Shown here piece after piece: positions 52,823 to 63,895 of a stretch of DNA of 64,000 nt. Location of the stretch: assembly GCF_025399195.1 (NCBI RefSeq), contig NW_026252103.1, positions 186,001 through 250,000 of the forward strand, given 5' to 3'. The stretch comes from Umbelopsis ramanniana AG (Eukaryota > Mucoromycota > Umbelopsidomycetes > Umbelopsidales > Umbelopsidaceae). The notes below the pieces were generated by a model that saw only the letters and a program-made list of their open reading frames with translations, was not told where the DNA came from and ran no database searches. Every line of letters begins with the position of its first letter. Position 1 is the first letter of the stretch. A program made the translations under genes and the position numbers.

Positions 52823-54144
52823 CAGCTAGCTGCACCCGGACGTCTTTCACTAGTGATGACTAGATAACGCTAGTAAAATTCACAGTGATGTTCATGAATA
52901 ATCCCTTTGGTGACACTGTCCACCTTGAAGTAACGCCCATCTAAGGAGCTCTGCCATATGGCTTATTCATGCGCCGCACACTGCATAAAGAATCACGTCA
53001 TTGAGACCAAGAACCCTGGCAAGTACTCTGCTGCTCAACAGCACGTGATCTAATGGAAAGGGCCAAGTAGCCATGCCTACTTGAAACAATTTGCATGCAG
53101 TGTTCTTGTTTTGATAGCTCACCTCAGATTATTTGCTGTTTTGACATCAGTTCTGTATTGGTTTCCGTGCATATGAAGGCAGTACAAGCCCATGTTAGCG
53201 GCTTGCATTGTGGTAGCTTAATTGGTTTCTGCCTTAAAAAATAGATGAAGATAATGGCACGAACAAACAAAACAAACGCAAGCACTGATTCAAATACAAG
53301 TCTGCCCATTTTTCATTACCGATAACTTGGATTATCCGACTCCGCACAAAGCTGCACGTACCACATTATCGATAACCCAGTCTGAAATAACGAAATTCTG
53401 AGACTGTTGATCGAATGATGCGCACTGAAACATAATGTCCACGACATTAATACAAGATTGTTGATTACAACGCCCGTGTTGTTTAAAGTGAGCCACATTT
53501 CTTAAACATGATAATACATGGAACAGGTAGCATAAAGTGAAGGTCATTGTGTCGACGATGTTACTTTCTGTAGATAATTTATGTTCAACATACCAAAAGT
53601 TCAACACGAGCTTAGATGAAGCTACTGACGGGTGATTTGTTTGTCCTGTTTTTAGCAACTCACGAGATGCCGACTGTCAAAGTCAATCGATGTATTAGAG
53701 CATATTCCATGTACGGTTGCATTCAGACTAGGTCATCAATACATCGTTGGCAATTTGTAATCAGTCATTGAGATAATGCGGAACAATTATTGTATGTGGG
53801 TGTAAGCAGTATCATAATGTACACACAATCACTGTAGAGAGTGTCAGACCCCACCCCCCACGGAAGATGGGCAGCAATTCCCATGCTCGCTGCTCTGGGC
53901 CATATCATCCTATAATACGCACCTATACCGTCTTGCACAAAGTACTAAGGCACAGAATGTATTCTTTATTGTAAGTTTTCTTTCGGTTTTTTATGTTTTT
54001 CTTAGCATTTCTTCTGTATGGCTATGGCATGTCTGCTTCAGCTTGAAAAAAATGTGTTATCTCGTTCACATACAACTTTTTAAGTGGCAAGTGGCTATGT
54101 AAATATATTGATGGTTCAAATCAATACAATCCTTCACGTCGTAT
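52823..54144. other. Spacer between Hsp70 promoter and complex I gene
   Basis: About 1.3 kb including the distal Hsp70 promoter (CACGTG at 53042-53047). Minus-strand ORFs at 53124-53309 and 53332-53658 show no recognised domain and irregular composition. A C-rich tract lies at 53850-53860. No gene is called. Confidence 0.35.
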
Positions 54145-55867
54145 TTATCGATCAACTTCACCGAACACAATATCCATGGTACCGATGATGGTGACCATAT
54201 CTGGTAACATGTGCCCGCGAGCCATGAAATCGGATCCTTGCAAGTGAGCAAAACCAGGAGCCTTGATCTTGCATCTATAAGGTCGGTTGGATCCATCGGA
54301 AACAAGGTAGACACCGAATTCTCCCTTAGGAGCTTCGATGACAGTGTAGGTTTCACCAGCAGGCACAGAGTAACCTTCACTGTACAATTTGAAATGATGA
54401 ATAAGAGCTTCCATGCTCTCCTTCATGTTGGCACGAGGGGGAGGGGCAATCTGGCAAAAAATAAAATCATTAACATCACTTGTTGAGCCACATTTAAAAC
54501 TGTTTTTTTTTTAAAGAAAATCTTACCTTCCAGTCATCAACCTTGACGGGACCAGCAGGTATGTCGTTGATGCATTGTCCAATAATGCGAAGAGACTGAC
54601 GCATCTCTTCAACTCTGCACAAGTAACGATCGTAACAATCACCAGCTTGTCCGACAGGAACATCGAATTCAACCTTGTCATAAGCATCATAAGGTTGGAC
54701 CTTTCGTAAATCCCACTTGAATCCTGAACCTCTCAACATGACACCGGAGAAACCCCAGTCCAACGCTTGCTGAGCTGTGACAAGACCAACACCAATAGTT
54801 CTGGTCTTCCAAATTCTGTTTCCACTCAAGACTTCTTCAACTTCGTCAACACGATCAGCAAATTGTTCGGCCCACAGGTGGATATCGTTCAAAAGACCCA
54901 TGGGAAGATCGAGGGCGACACCTCCAGGTCTGACATATGCGGCGTGGAGACGAGCACCAGAGACACGTTCGTAAAATTCCATGAGCTTTTCACGCTCCTC
55001 GAACATCCAAAGGAAAGGAGTCAATGCACCAACGTCCATAGCGTGAGTCATGACAGCCATAATGTGGTTAAGAATTCGAGTGATTTCACCGAACATGGTA
55101 CGAATATACTTGGCGCGCTCGGGGATTTCAATGTTCAAAAGCTTCTCAACAGCAAGAGAGTAAGCTTGCTCGTTGGTCATCATAGAAACGTAGTCGAGAC
55201 GGTCGAAGTAGGGAAGGGCCTGAAGGTAGTTCTTGTACTCAATCAACTTTTCAGTTCCACGATGAAGCAGACCAATGTGAGGATCAGATCGAACAATTTC
55301 TTCACCATGCAATTCCAAAATCAATCGCAACACACCCTAAATGAATGAGAGCATGTCAGTTATCATGGCTGAAGTCAAATGGCCGCCCTGTCTATCTCGA
55401 TAGTCAAATGCCACTGTTTAACCCTTCATAGGTGTGACCGAAACAAATTTTCAAGCGAGACAGATAGCTTAAAAGTGAATGAGAACTAACGTGAGCGGCT
55501 GGATGCTGGGGTCCGAAGTTAATTGTGAAGTTTCTCAACTTGGACTCGTCTTCGTCTTGGACATCTAGGTGAAACAATAGCGAGCGAAGAAAAAGATGAG
55601 TCAAAAGGACAAGGTCAGTATGTGTTTGTTAACCCATTTGCCGTGGTACATCCACTGGAGTAAACACCTACCACCGAATGCTGTGTGAGAATCCTCAGTG
55701 ATGGTTGTGATGGGAGTGGTATCGGCGGCACGCTCAGCGGCGGCAGCCATGCCGCGAACACCTTGCCATTGGAAGTTGGAGCGAAGTGCAGCTGCTGCAG
55801 GCTTTGCGATGGCAAATTTGGGAGCCGCAGTTGCAATTCGACGAGTGAATAGTCGTGTGAAAGACAT
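54145..55867 (-). CDS. NADH:ubiquinone oxidoreductase 49-kDa subunit (NDUFS2/NuoD)
   Basis: Four main exons. A mitochondrial presequence ([20 protein letters not shown]...) is followed by [17 protein letters not shown], spliced to [20 protein letters not shown] and [15 protein letters not shown], then [77 protein letters not shown] and [11 protein letters not shown]. The last exon holds [20 protein letters not shown] and [20 protein letters not shown], ending [13 protein letters not shown]. These are the highly conserved motifs of the complex I quinone-binding subunit in the peripheral arm. Its presence shows a complex I-bearing fungus, unlike Saccharomyces. CT-biased codon choice suggests high expression. 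Confidence 0.97.
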
Positions 55868-56328
55868 GGTGGAGTCGTATAGACGAACTGTTGGATACCT
55901 TTAAAGCAACAGCACACCTTGTCAGAGGCATATTTTTATTTTGGTGGACATTTTGTTCGACGTCATCAAAATTTTCCAGCAATAATTTGGGCGGGCGGCA
56001 TCTGATTGAAATTTTGTCGCTAGAGACAGCGACACTGTGCATGAGTCGACTTATCGACAATGGAGAGGCTGACTGACTGCAGTATGGTAGCCAGGTTTGA
56101 AAATAGAAGGATGGAACACAATGCTTTTGGAGTTGAACTTGAGGTTGATACATTCACAGTTTGTTTTATTCCATCCGCAATTGACATAACAGATCGCGAG
56201 CTGAACTTTAGATCACAATAGCGATCGACATGCGCAACAACTTTTCACTTTCCAATACGCAAATAATTACACCTGCTTACTATACAGTTATGAAAAAAAA
56301 ATTGGAGGTTCATGTGAACCGTATTAAT
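55868..56328. other. Divergent spacer upstream of complex I gene
   Basis: 461 bp. The complex I promoter (-) and the upstream flank of the candidate small secreted protein (+). An in-frame extension of the latter reaches back to 56230 without a signal-like start. Nothing else was seen. Confidence 0.35.
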
Positions 56329-56592
56329 ATGCTATCGTTTATCGCATTCATGCTTGTCATTGACGGTACCTTGCTTGTTCGAGCCACCATGCCTTATGTC
56401 TCATACCGTTGCAACTGTATGTTTAATTTACTAGCGAGATTAAGTACTTCTTCATTAGTTACATTCAGCTAGCACTATTTTTTTCAAGCTTTCGATAAGT
56501 TTACGAAGGTATCGACTATTGAAGGGAAGACCGAAAACAAAGCCTCATGTGCTCTTTCTGATATGATAACGAGCGACTCACCTCTTAACTAA
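56329..56592 (+). CDS. Candidate 63-residue secreted cysteine-containing protein
   Basis: Two exons, 56329-56416 and 56489-56592, flank a 72-nt GTATGT..TTCAAG intron with a pyrimidine-rich 3' end and join in phase. The product begins MLSFIAFMLVIDGTLLVRAT, which can serve as a signal peptide, and continues PYVSYRCNC, then SFDKFTKVSTIEGKTENK and ASCALSD. The mature part has three Cys (CNC plus one). An in-frame upstream Met (56230 or 56290) would give a longer N-terminus. No family was recognised. Support is the well-formed intron and coding continuity across it; it could still be fortuitous. Confidence 0.4.
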
Positions 56593-57195
56593 ACGAGAAG
56601 GTCATGCAGCAGTCGATCTTACCTACCTGGTAACGTTTGATGGCGAGTGCTAAAGGGATGCAAGCAGATATGGTACTGTATACATCGTGAAACGGGACCC
56701 CATCATGTAATCAGGGCAAATAATGCTTTCTATGTTGCGTTTGTTGTTCTACACAGATATTATGTAGGCGCCAATCAGCGTATCATATGAAAGGACGATC
56801 TTGAAGAATGCTTATTTTCGTCATGAAAATGCGCAAATACGATAGGAAGCACCGCAAAACTAGAAATTTATAAATGATTGGCCAATGACTGCACCAGTGG
56901 CGTGCACGTACTCAATAACTGAACCACCCATATGTCGATGATAAAGAGCTCGCTTATACGGTTCAACGTATGGCTAAGGGTTGCTCAGGCATAATCACTT
57001 GAAGATGAAAGCTAATAGGAAGTATGCTATGAATTTGGTAGGAGCGTTAATGGTAGGAACGGTTTGGGAGTACAGAAAGACCGTCTGTCGATGTGATACA
57101 ACTTCAAAAAAAAACGATGTGGAGGGAAACATTTTTTAGTCGAAGTGCATATTTCAGATAGGGGTGCAGTATCTTGTTGCTCTAAGACTGCGCCA
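56593..57195. other. Spacer upstream of PL14 gene
   Basis: 603 bp between the small-protein candidate and the lyase gene. A frame open from 57145 leads into the lyase ORF but lacks a signal-like start. No other gene was recognised. Confidence 0.35.
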
Positions 57196-58268
57196 ATGAA
57201 CGTAATCAAATGGGCTCTTGTCCATCTTTGCGTGATTGCGAGCTTATGGCATACCGTCTATTGCCAAAACACAGTGAATTCACTTAATCTCAACCAAACA
57301 TGGCAAGCTACCTTCCCCCCACCAGAGTCTTCATCAGTTACATCTTCCAGCGACATGGTTCAAAAGTGGAGTGTGACGAACCCAAACTTCTTTGGTGCTA
57401 ATGAGGACGTATCGTTTGTAACGGACCCATTCAATCAAAGCGAAACTAGCAGCGTTTTACAAATCGTTTATAATGAAGGGTCTTTTTCACCCAGAGCCAG
57501 CACAGAAACAGGAGGCGCAGAATTCTTCATGCAACCCTTTGGAGATCAAGCGTTTGACAAGGCACTCCTCACCTATGAAGTCGCATTCGATAAAAACTTT
57601 GCTTGGGTGATGGGTGGTAAATTACCTGGATTGTATGGTGGTAAGGAAATGACGTTATCTGTTGGACTCAATTCGGTGCATTTCCTGTAAACTGACAAGA
57701 ACGTTTCCATGCAGGACCTCCGGGATCAGGATGCAGTGGTGGATCGCAGTCTGATGGCACGAACTGCTTTTCCATGAGAATGATGTGGCGAGCTGCCGGC
57801 GCTGGTGAAGCATATGCGTATATACCTCATTCATCTGACTTGTGTTCGACTCCTTTAACCATGTGCAACGATGAATTTGGCGTGTCGATATCGCGTGGTT
57901 TGATTCAATTCAAGCCAGCTGTTTGGACCAAACTTCAAATGTATGTTGAAACGGGTACTGCCGGCCAAAACAATGGTATACTCAAACTATGGCAAGATGG
58001 TTCATTGGTCATCAGTCGAAGCGATCTACAATATCGTTCCAACAACATGATTCAGCTTTCAAGCATCATGTTCTCAACATTTTTTGGTGGTAGTACTTCA
58101 GCATGGGCTACCCCCAACACCACGCATACATTTTTCAAAAACATTCAGTTGCAAGTAGGTCCTCCTGTGCAGTTGACGAATAGTAGAGCGTCTTCAACGG
58201 TGGCTAGTCATTACTTGTTTGTGACGTTTACGACCTTGTTTATCGTTTTAATTACGTATATGCTGTAA
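57196..58268 (+). CDS. Polysaccharide lyase family 14-like secreted protein, GPI-type tail
   Basis: Two exons with an intron around 57643-57713, giving about 333 residues. A signal peptide (MNVIKWALVHLCVIASLWHT) is followed by the beta-jelly-roll core: VLQIVYNEGSFSPRAS, GAEFFMQPFGDQAFDKALLT, YEVAFDKNFAWVMGGKLPGL, YGG-GPPGSGCSGGSQSDGTNC and FSMRMMWRAAGAGEAYAYIP. Further on are KPAVWTKLQMYVETG and NGILKLWQDGSLVISRSDLQ, then IMFSTFFGGSTSAWATP. The KLPGLYGG and MMWR segments and the FSTFFGGS strand are typical of fungal PL14 (glucuronan/alginate-lyase-like) proteins, abundant in Mucoromycota. The last 20 residues (HYLFVTFTTLFIVLITYML) form a hydrophobic tail after a small-residue site, suggesting a GPI anchor. 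The likely substrate is polyuronate in or on the wall (inference). Confidence 0.83.
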
Positions 58269-59229
58269 TGTTTCGGTGCACCCGTGAAAGCAGAGGCAAC
58301 CATGTAAATCTCAATAATATTTTTTCTTCAACGAATGAAAATCAATACATTTCACTTGACCAGAAAAGCCATAATTCAAGGGCAACACAACACTTTCCCC
58401 TGCGGATCTGTTCATGTTGAAATGAAATGCAGCAAGGGGAAAAAACACAACAAATGGAGAATCCTTTCCCCTACACCTAACGTGGCCATGGTATCTCCAA
58501 GTTAAAGCTCATGGGTGGCCAACGCAGATGGGTGCTATGATGCAACGGAGCTATATTTATCAATAGAAGCTCGTGATATTTTGTGGCTATGAGACGGGAC
58601 GCGGCGTTGACTGGTACAGCCAGCACCTGACAGTGGACTTTTATGCATGTATGGCAGCTACAATAGATTGAATGGATTACAAGTCAAGCCCCCAGATTTC
58701 AAGGTTATGTCACGAACAAAGCAAGCGCAATGGAAAGAAGAGCATAGTTGCTAAACTCTCGGGAAACTGAAAGATAGGACTCAATCAATGCTTTTGTTTA
58801 CTCTCCATAACACTTGTTCTTTTCCTTCCCTGCCAAGTTTGGACCTGCATCCTTTCCCAGTTACAAACAACACACTCCACGAGACAGTTGGGAATTACCT
58901 CAGTTGATCAAGCTCTTCATAAGGATAAAGGATATTTTGTCGTTTACAAGCCATCATGCGGCTTTTTTTTTTTCTCTTTAAAAAAAGCAGAACGCTCCAT
59001 GTTTAAGACGGCCAGCTGGGAATGTAAGGTTCATATATGTATTTTTTTTTTCTTTTGGCAAAAAAACGACTGAGGGCAAAAAGAAAAAGACAGGATTTTT
59101 TTACAGTGAAAATAAGCTAGTAGAAGGAGTATGTAAGGGAAAGAGCAAAAAGGCAAAGTACTTTCATCAACATATTGAAAGGCGAGGGGAATATGCATTA
59201 TAGTTGGCTTTTAGGATGATGGAATGGGG
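58269..59229. other. Convergent spacer with homopolymer tracts
   Basis: About 960 bp between the stops of the PL14 gene (+) and the unrecognised 399-aa gene (-). It contains T/A runs (58961-58990, 59040-59060) and a short CT-rich stretch near 58795-58860. A 61-codon ORF at 58888-59073 is mostly homopolymer-encoded and is not called. Confidence 0.35.
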
Positions 59230-60429
59230 TTAAGCATGGGTATTGTCATCCGCACAAGCAGTAGTGGCCATGGATTTTCGTTTCCATTTTATGCACTCCT
59301 CGTCTGTAGTAGGAATCTGGGTATCCTGGGTGTCGCCGAGGCAGATATGGAAACGACCTTTTTTTATGACAACTCCGCCTTGGTCATTACGCTTTATAGC
59401 GGAGGTACACGATGTACGACGTAACTGTGAGATAAACGGTGGCTCTTCAGCATCATTCACCGCAGTTCGACCTGGTGAACAGGAAAGTGGCTCGGAATCA
59501 ATGGACGAGGCACAAGATGAGGATGTTTTACAAGAGAATAAGACGGATAACATAGTGGAAGTTGTGTCCTCAGACGATGAGGATGAATCTTTGGTAGTTG
59601 GCGGCCGTGGTTTATCATCAATCTTTGTACAGTCGGCTTGAATAGGAATTGGGAGTTGCTGGTGACAGCCATCAGGCTTTTGCCAGAATCCAGAATCCCA
59701 AATTTGAGGCTTCGATTTTATGGACCAAGCATGTGTTTCGGCACTGTGAATACTACTACCCGATAGGATAGAAGATTGATGAAGTACGTCGGCAGTCAAG
59801 CCACTCCCTCTTGTTTCCACTTTGTCAATGACCTGGTAGTTGTCATCGTCTTGGTCATCGCTGATAATCTTTATTCCCGTCATGTCAGCAAACTCACGCG
59901 CAGTGAGCTCCTCGGATTTGACAGTCAAGTCAGGGTTGGCATTATGCGATAGACCAGCCCTTTGAAGGGCAAAGTGAGGAGTGGGCACTTGCAGCCTATC
60001 AGCCTTCATGGAGGCATCACGCGCAGCTCTTTGCATAGCTTCGTCGTATCGTTTCATATCCGAATGGTCATTGGAGACAGTCAGAATATGCTTTTCATCA
60101 ATGGAAGAGTTCGACCTAAGGTTGATTTGGGATGATCGATATCGGCTGACCCGATCCAGTAAACGGGGGTCTCGTACCAATGTATCCAAGTTTCGGTGAT
60201 CCGTTCCAGTTGTTACCAAGGAAAAAGATCTTTCTCTTCGCAAGTAAGTTGAACGTGTCGACGTTGCATTGATATTGACCGAGTTGGTGAGTTTGGAGAA
60301 AATAGCCAGACTGGTGGATCGTAATTTGTTCAATTTGCTGACTAGTATTCGACTAGGGTCTGGTTGTATGGATGAAGCATTGCTAGTGGATCGGTTTCGC
60401 TTTTTGAAAGCCATGGAAGCGTGGGTCAT
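59230..60429 (-). CDS. Unrecognised 399-residue protein
   Basis: A single uninterrupted frame from 60429, starting MTHASMAFKKRNRSTSNASS (the second Met, codon 6, is also possible). No TM segment, signal peptide or known domain was seen. Features: a basic Ser-rich N-terminus; an Arg-rich stretch (RDPRLLDRVSRYRSSQINLR); a helical patch DMKRYDEAMQRAARDASMKA; a segment resembling a short conserved motif, LTAREFADMTGIKIISDDQD; a Ser/Thr/Asp-rich low-complexity stretch (TKDSSSSSEDTTSTM); and a C-terminal VVIKKGRFHICLGDT then DEECIKWKRKSM. A 399-codon open frame with orderly composition and a long CT-rich leader supports a real gene. It may be a lineage-specific regulator, but I cannot assign a function. 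Confidence 0.65.
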   Translation of the reverse strand: MTHASMAFKKRNRSTSNASSIQPDPSRILVSKLNKLRSTSLAIFSKLTNSVNINATSTRSTYLRRERSFSLVTTGTDHRNLDTLVRDPRLLDRVSRYRSSQINLRSNSSIDEKHILTVSNDHSDMKRYDEAMQRAARDASMKADRLQVPTPHFALQRAGLSHNANPDLTVKSEELTAREFADMTGIKIISDDQDDDNYQVIDKVETRGSGLTADVLHQSSILSGSSIHSAETHAWSIKSKPQIWDSGFWQKPDGCHQQLPIPIQADCTKIDDKPRPPTTKDSSSSSEDTTSTMLSVLFSCKTSSSCASSIDSEPLSCSPGRTAVNDAEEPPFISQLRRTSCTSAIKRNDQGGVVIKKGRFHICLGDTQDTQIPTTDEECIKWKRKSMATTACADDNTHA

Positions 60430-61600
60430 GGCGGCGACCTTTACGAGGAGTAGAGCAGCGTGACGCTACTCGATGCAATCAAAGATAGCCAACTAGTAAA
60501 GGGGAAAGAGGGTGGCAGAAAAAAAATTGGGAGGAGAGAGTAGAGAGTGGAAAGAAAGGTAAAAATACGGAAGAGAATCAAAACTTTATGGAAAGGAGAA
60601 ATATTGTAAAATTTTCAGGGAGCTTAAGGCAGAGGCTAAAAAAAAAAAAGAAAAAAATCACTGGATGTAGATTATCGGACAAGGCGGGTCAGCGGTCCCA
60701 AGCAAGGGAACCCAACCCGTTAAAGTGAGTAAAAAGTATGAAAGCATTGGGTCGAACTGGGTTGGGATTTCAGTGTCACGTTGCTCCCATTCTTTATCCA
60801 GCTCGTGTCTGTGTTGCCGGTGCTTGCTTATTTCGGCCACGCTGTCATGAGCTTTTTTTGGATGTCCCAAAACCAGTTTGATATGGAGATGATGGATTGA
60901 TACGATGAGATTAACTCCTAAAGGCCAATCCTTGCCAACGAGCCTCCACTGCCATGGCTCCAGTCCGTTGACGATGCCCTCCCCCCCCCCAGTGGAGAGG
61001 AATAAGAATGCATTTCAGAAATTTAATAACCAATCTATTCCTGCTCCCTTAGCGCCATCTGAGAGAGAAAATATCATTTGATTTCAAAAGTGAATAACCA
61101 TCCAGTTTTAAGTAAAGGGCGTCCTTCATGTCAGGCAAAATATGGGGGGTTTATTCCACTTGCAAAAACATTGTTTGACATCGATGAGCTCATTCCACCT
61201 GTGCTTTAGTTTTGCGCTAATCCCTCACTGACCTAGCCGTTATGTATCCTGTACTCAGGTACACACCCTTCATGCTGTCAACTTAGAATGAAGGTTTCCT
61301 TGCTTGTCAAATGAGCTTCTTTTATTTGTAATTAGCGTATTAAACACTCTCCTCTACTCCACCTTTTGTTGGCTGGTGACGGTGCTAAAGACAGCGCTTT
61401 TGGCTTAATGCGGGCAAATCAGACGGAAAAAACTTAAATTGGCATTATGTTTGTTTGAGAATTGTATAAACTTTTTTTTTAAAAAAAACTTTTTCAGATA
61501 ATGGAAAAAGGACAAACGAATATGGAAGCGGAAAAAAACGAGATGCTCAAGGATATTTCTACAAATGCAAATAGGTACTGGTAGGCAGTATGGTGTGGAA
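60430..61600. other. Long leader/promoter spacer with pyrimidine tract
   Basis: 1.17 kb upstream of the 399-aa gene (-) and downstream of Nop2 (-). On the minus strand 60494-60655 is strongly pyrimidine-rich, including T-runs. A C10 run lies at 60980-60989. No convincing ORF. Confidence 0.4.
60494..60655 (-). promoter_or_regulatory. Pyrimidine-rich leader of the 399-aa gene
   Basis: On the coding (minus) strand this stretch is almost all C and T, with T9-T12 runs, about 65-225 nt before the start codon. Similar to the CT-rich tract before the KCH gene, it probably marks the transcription start and 5' leader. Confidence 0.45.
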
Positions 61601-63895
61601 TCATTTCTTATGTTTGCGGTTCTTTTGCAGTTTTCGCATGGAATCTTAAAAAAAAAAGTCACACCCAATTAGTCACGGTGTTCCACTGATGTGAATTCAT
61701 GCTAAACCCAATGACTATCATTACCTTTCAAAATAGTGCTATCTTCATCTTCCATGAACGTAGCAGGACCACTTTCATTGGCGTCTTGATCTTCATCTTC
61801 ATCGACATTATCGCCAGTCTGCTTTGGAATTTTGTTGGAGAATTTCTTAAACTTGGCAACGTAGAAACCATCCATATTGTGCATGTGTGGGTAGTATCGT
61901 CTAGTTAAATCTAATGATGGATGGAATGTCTTGCCACGATATCTATCAAGAAATGTGAGAAAACAATGCGTATCACTGCTAGAATCGCGTCATACTTAGA
62001 TCTAATCCTTACCTGGTGAAACCTTCACGACCGAACTCAATTCCAGTAGAAACTAGTTTGACATTAGGTCGCTTGCGAAGTGCATAGTTAACAACAGCCT
62101 CGTTCTCATCAACTGTAACGGAACAGGTAGAGTACACGATGTAACCACCGGTCTTTGAATTTGCGTCGACTGAGTCAATGGCACACAGAACGAGCTGCTT
62201 CTGCAAATGTGGGATATCTATAAAGTCTTTCTCCGTCTGCAAAAAAAAAAAGGCAATGAGAAACACATGTCCAGTTGATCTGGTGTAAATCTTCCAATAA
62301 TAGTCTTACCTTGTTCACTTTAACACCAGGATCTTTGGAAATGACACCGGTACCAGAGCATGGGGCGTCGAGTAGAACACGGTCAAATCCACCAATAACC
62401 TTGGGGAATTCTCGACCATCATAGTTGCAAACAACGGCGTTCTTAACACCCAAGCGATGGATGTTGGCAGACAACGACTTGAGACGATCTTTGTTAAAGT
62501 CATTGGCAAACACCATACCAGTATTTTTAAGGAGAGCTGCAATATGAGTGGTCTTGCCACCTGGTGCAGAGGCCATATCCAAAACACGTTCATGTTCTTG
62601 AGGAGCCAGAGCCATAACAGGCAAGAATGAGGATGCTGCTTGCAGCATATAATGGCCTGCAAGATACTCGGGGGTGGCACCTATATCGGGATGCATACGT
62701 TAAATTCAATTTTAAGGAAGATTGTAAAACCATATTATCGATTCCTCGTACTCACCAATTGGGACTTGAGATTCGAATACCTGCAAACCAACTTTCGTCC
62801 ACTTGCCAATGGGTTCCAAATTAACACCACGGTTGATCAAAGCTTGAGCAAGATCTCTACGTCGAGTACGAAGTGTGTTGGTTCGGATAGTGACGGGTCT
62901 AGGGACTTCGTTAGCTTCGAAGAATTCGATGGCTTCAGCAGGGGCAAACAAATTGAACAATTTTTCCGCCAAAAAGTCAGAATATCCATAGTATGTAGCA
63001 ATGTCCTTCAACAAACGATCCAAGTAATCTTGACGGCTTTTGGCGGGGTCGCGAAGTTCCTTAAAGTTACCAAGGATGTTGACAACCTCCTTGATGCGAT
63101 GGTTGATTTGGCTGATATCTGCTTGGTCTTCCTCATCTTCAAGCATATCCAAGTCACCGCCATCTTCACCAATGTTGGTTTGCATAGCTGATTCTAACAG
63201 TTCAGCCTCAGCATCGGCGGCCTCACGAGCCTTACGAGCTTCCAATTTGCGAGATTTACGCTCATCAAGACCAGCAAACTATTGAAATCCCATACGAATG
63301 TTAGTGTCATGTGATTGTGATAGGTGATCAAAATTCTTCTAACAAAGTGTCCCAGCTTGACAATACTAACCTCGGCAATGTCATCCTCATCGCTTCCTTC
63401 GTCTTCATCATCTTCGTCTTCGTCGATAGATTGTTCCTCCTCTGCTTCTGAATCAGATCCTGCCAAGAAATCGTTGTCGACTTGTGGGAAAACACCATCA
63501 TTGTCCGGAGCATCATCCTCTTCATCGATCTCCTCATCATCATCGTCAATTTGCTGGTCGTCGTCGCTATCCATATCAGAGCCCATGGGGAATTCATCAT
63601 CATCAAGTTCGTCATCCTCGTCGTCTGAGGCAATAGGCAGGTTGTCCCAAGAATCTTCGACCTTATCAGATGAAGTCTTCTTTCCATTCTGCTTGGGTTG
63701 AGCCTTAGCGGCGGCTCTGACCTTCTTGGGCTGGGGTTGTGATTCTTCATCGCTCTCGGGAGCTCTCTTCTTCGAATCCTGAGCTCGCTGCAATTTTCTG
63801 GTCTTAGAAAGTTGTCTTCGAGAAGGTCCCTTCTTTTCTATTGTTCCAGGAAGAGGAGCTGGAGGTCCTTGCTTATTCTTTGCGCGGCGACCCAT
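61601..63895 (-). CDS. NOP2: Nop2, 25S rRNA cytosine-C5 methyltransferase
   Basis: The N-terminus is basic ([38 protein letters not shown]), then come two long acidic Asp/Glu stretches typical of nucleolar proteins. The NOL1/NOP2/Sun catalytic core contains [59 protein letters not shown] and [20 protein letters not shown] (SAM motif I), then [16 protein letters not shown] (motif IV Cys) and [20 protein letters not shown] (motif VI Cys). Both cysteines needed for m5C transfer and release are present. The C-terminus is Lys-rich ([17 protein letters not shown]), read through a last intron. Yeast Nop2 methylates C2870 of 25S rRNA and is required for 60S biogenesis. At least five introns are present. 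Confidence 0.95.

Noticed and set aside
53124-53658. Two minus-strand ORFs, one with a TM-like segment
   Set aside because: No recognised domain, irregular amino acid composition, no shared splice frame; sits in the Hsp70 upstream spacer.
58880-59073. Plus-strand ORF 58888-59073 after a CT-rich stretch
   Set aside because: Most residues come from T and A runs; no signal or domain; lies between convergent genes.
63324-63701. Serine-rich plus-strand ORF opposite Nop2
   Set aside because: Mirror of GAT/GAA-rich acidic codons in the Nop2 N-terminus; antisense artefact.
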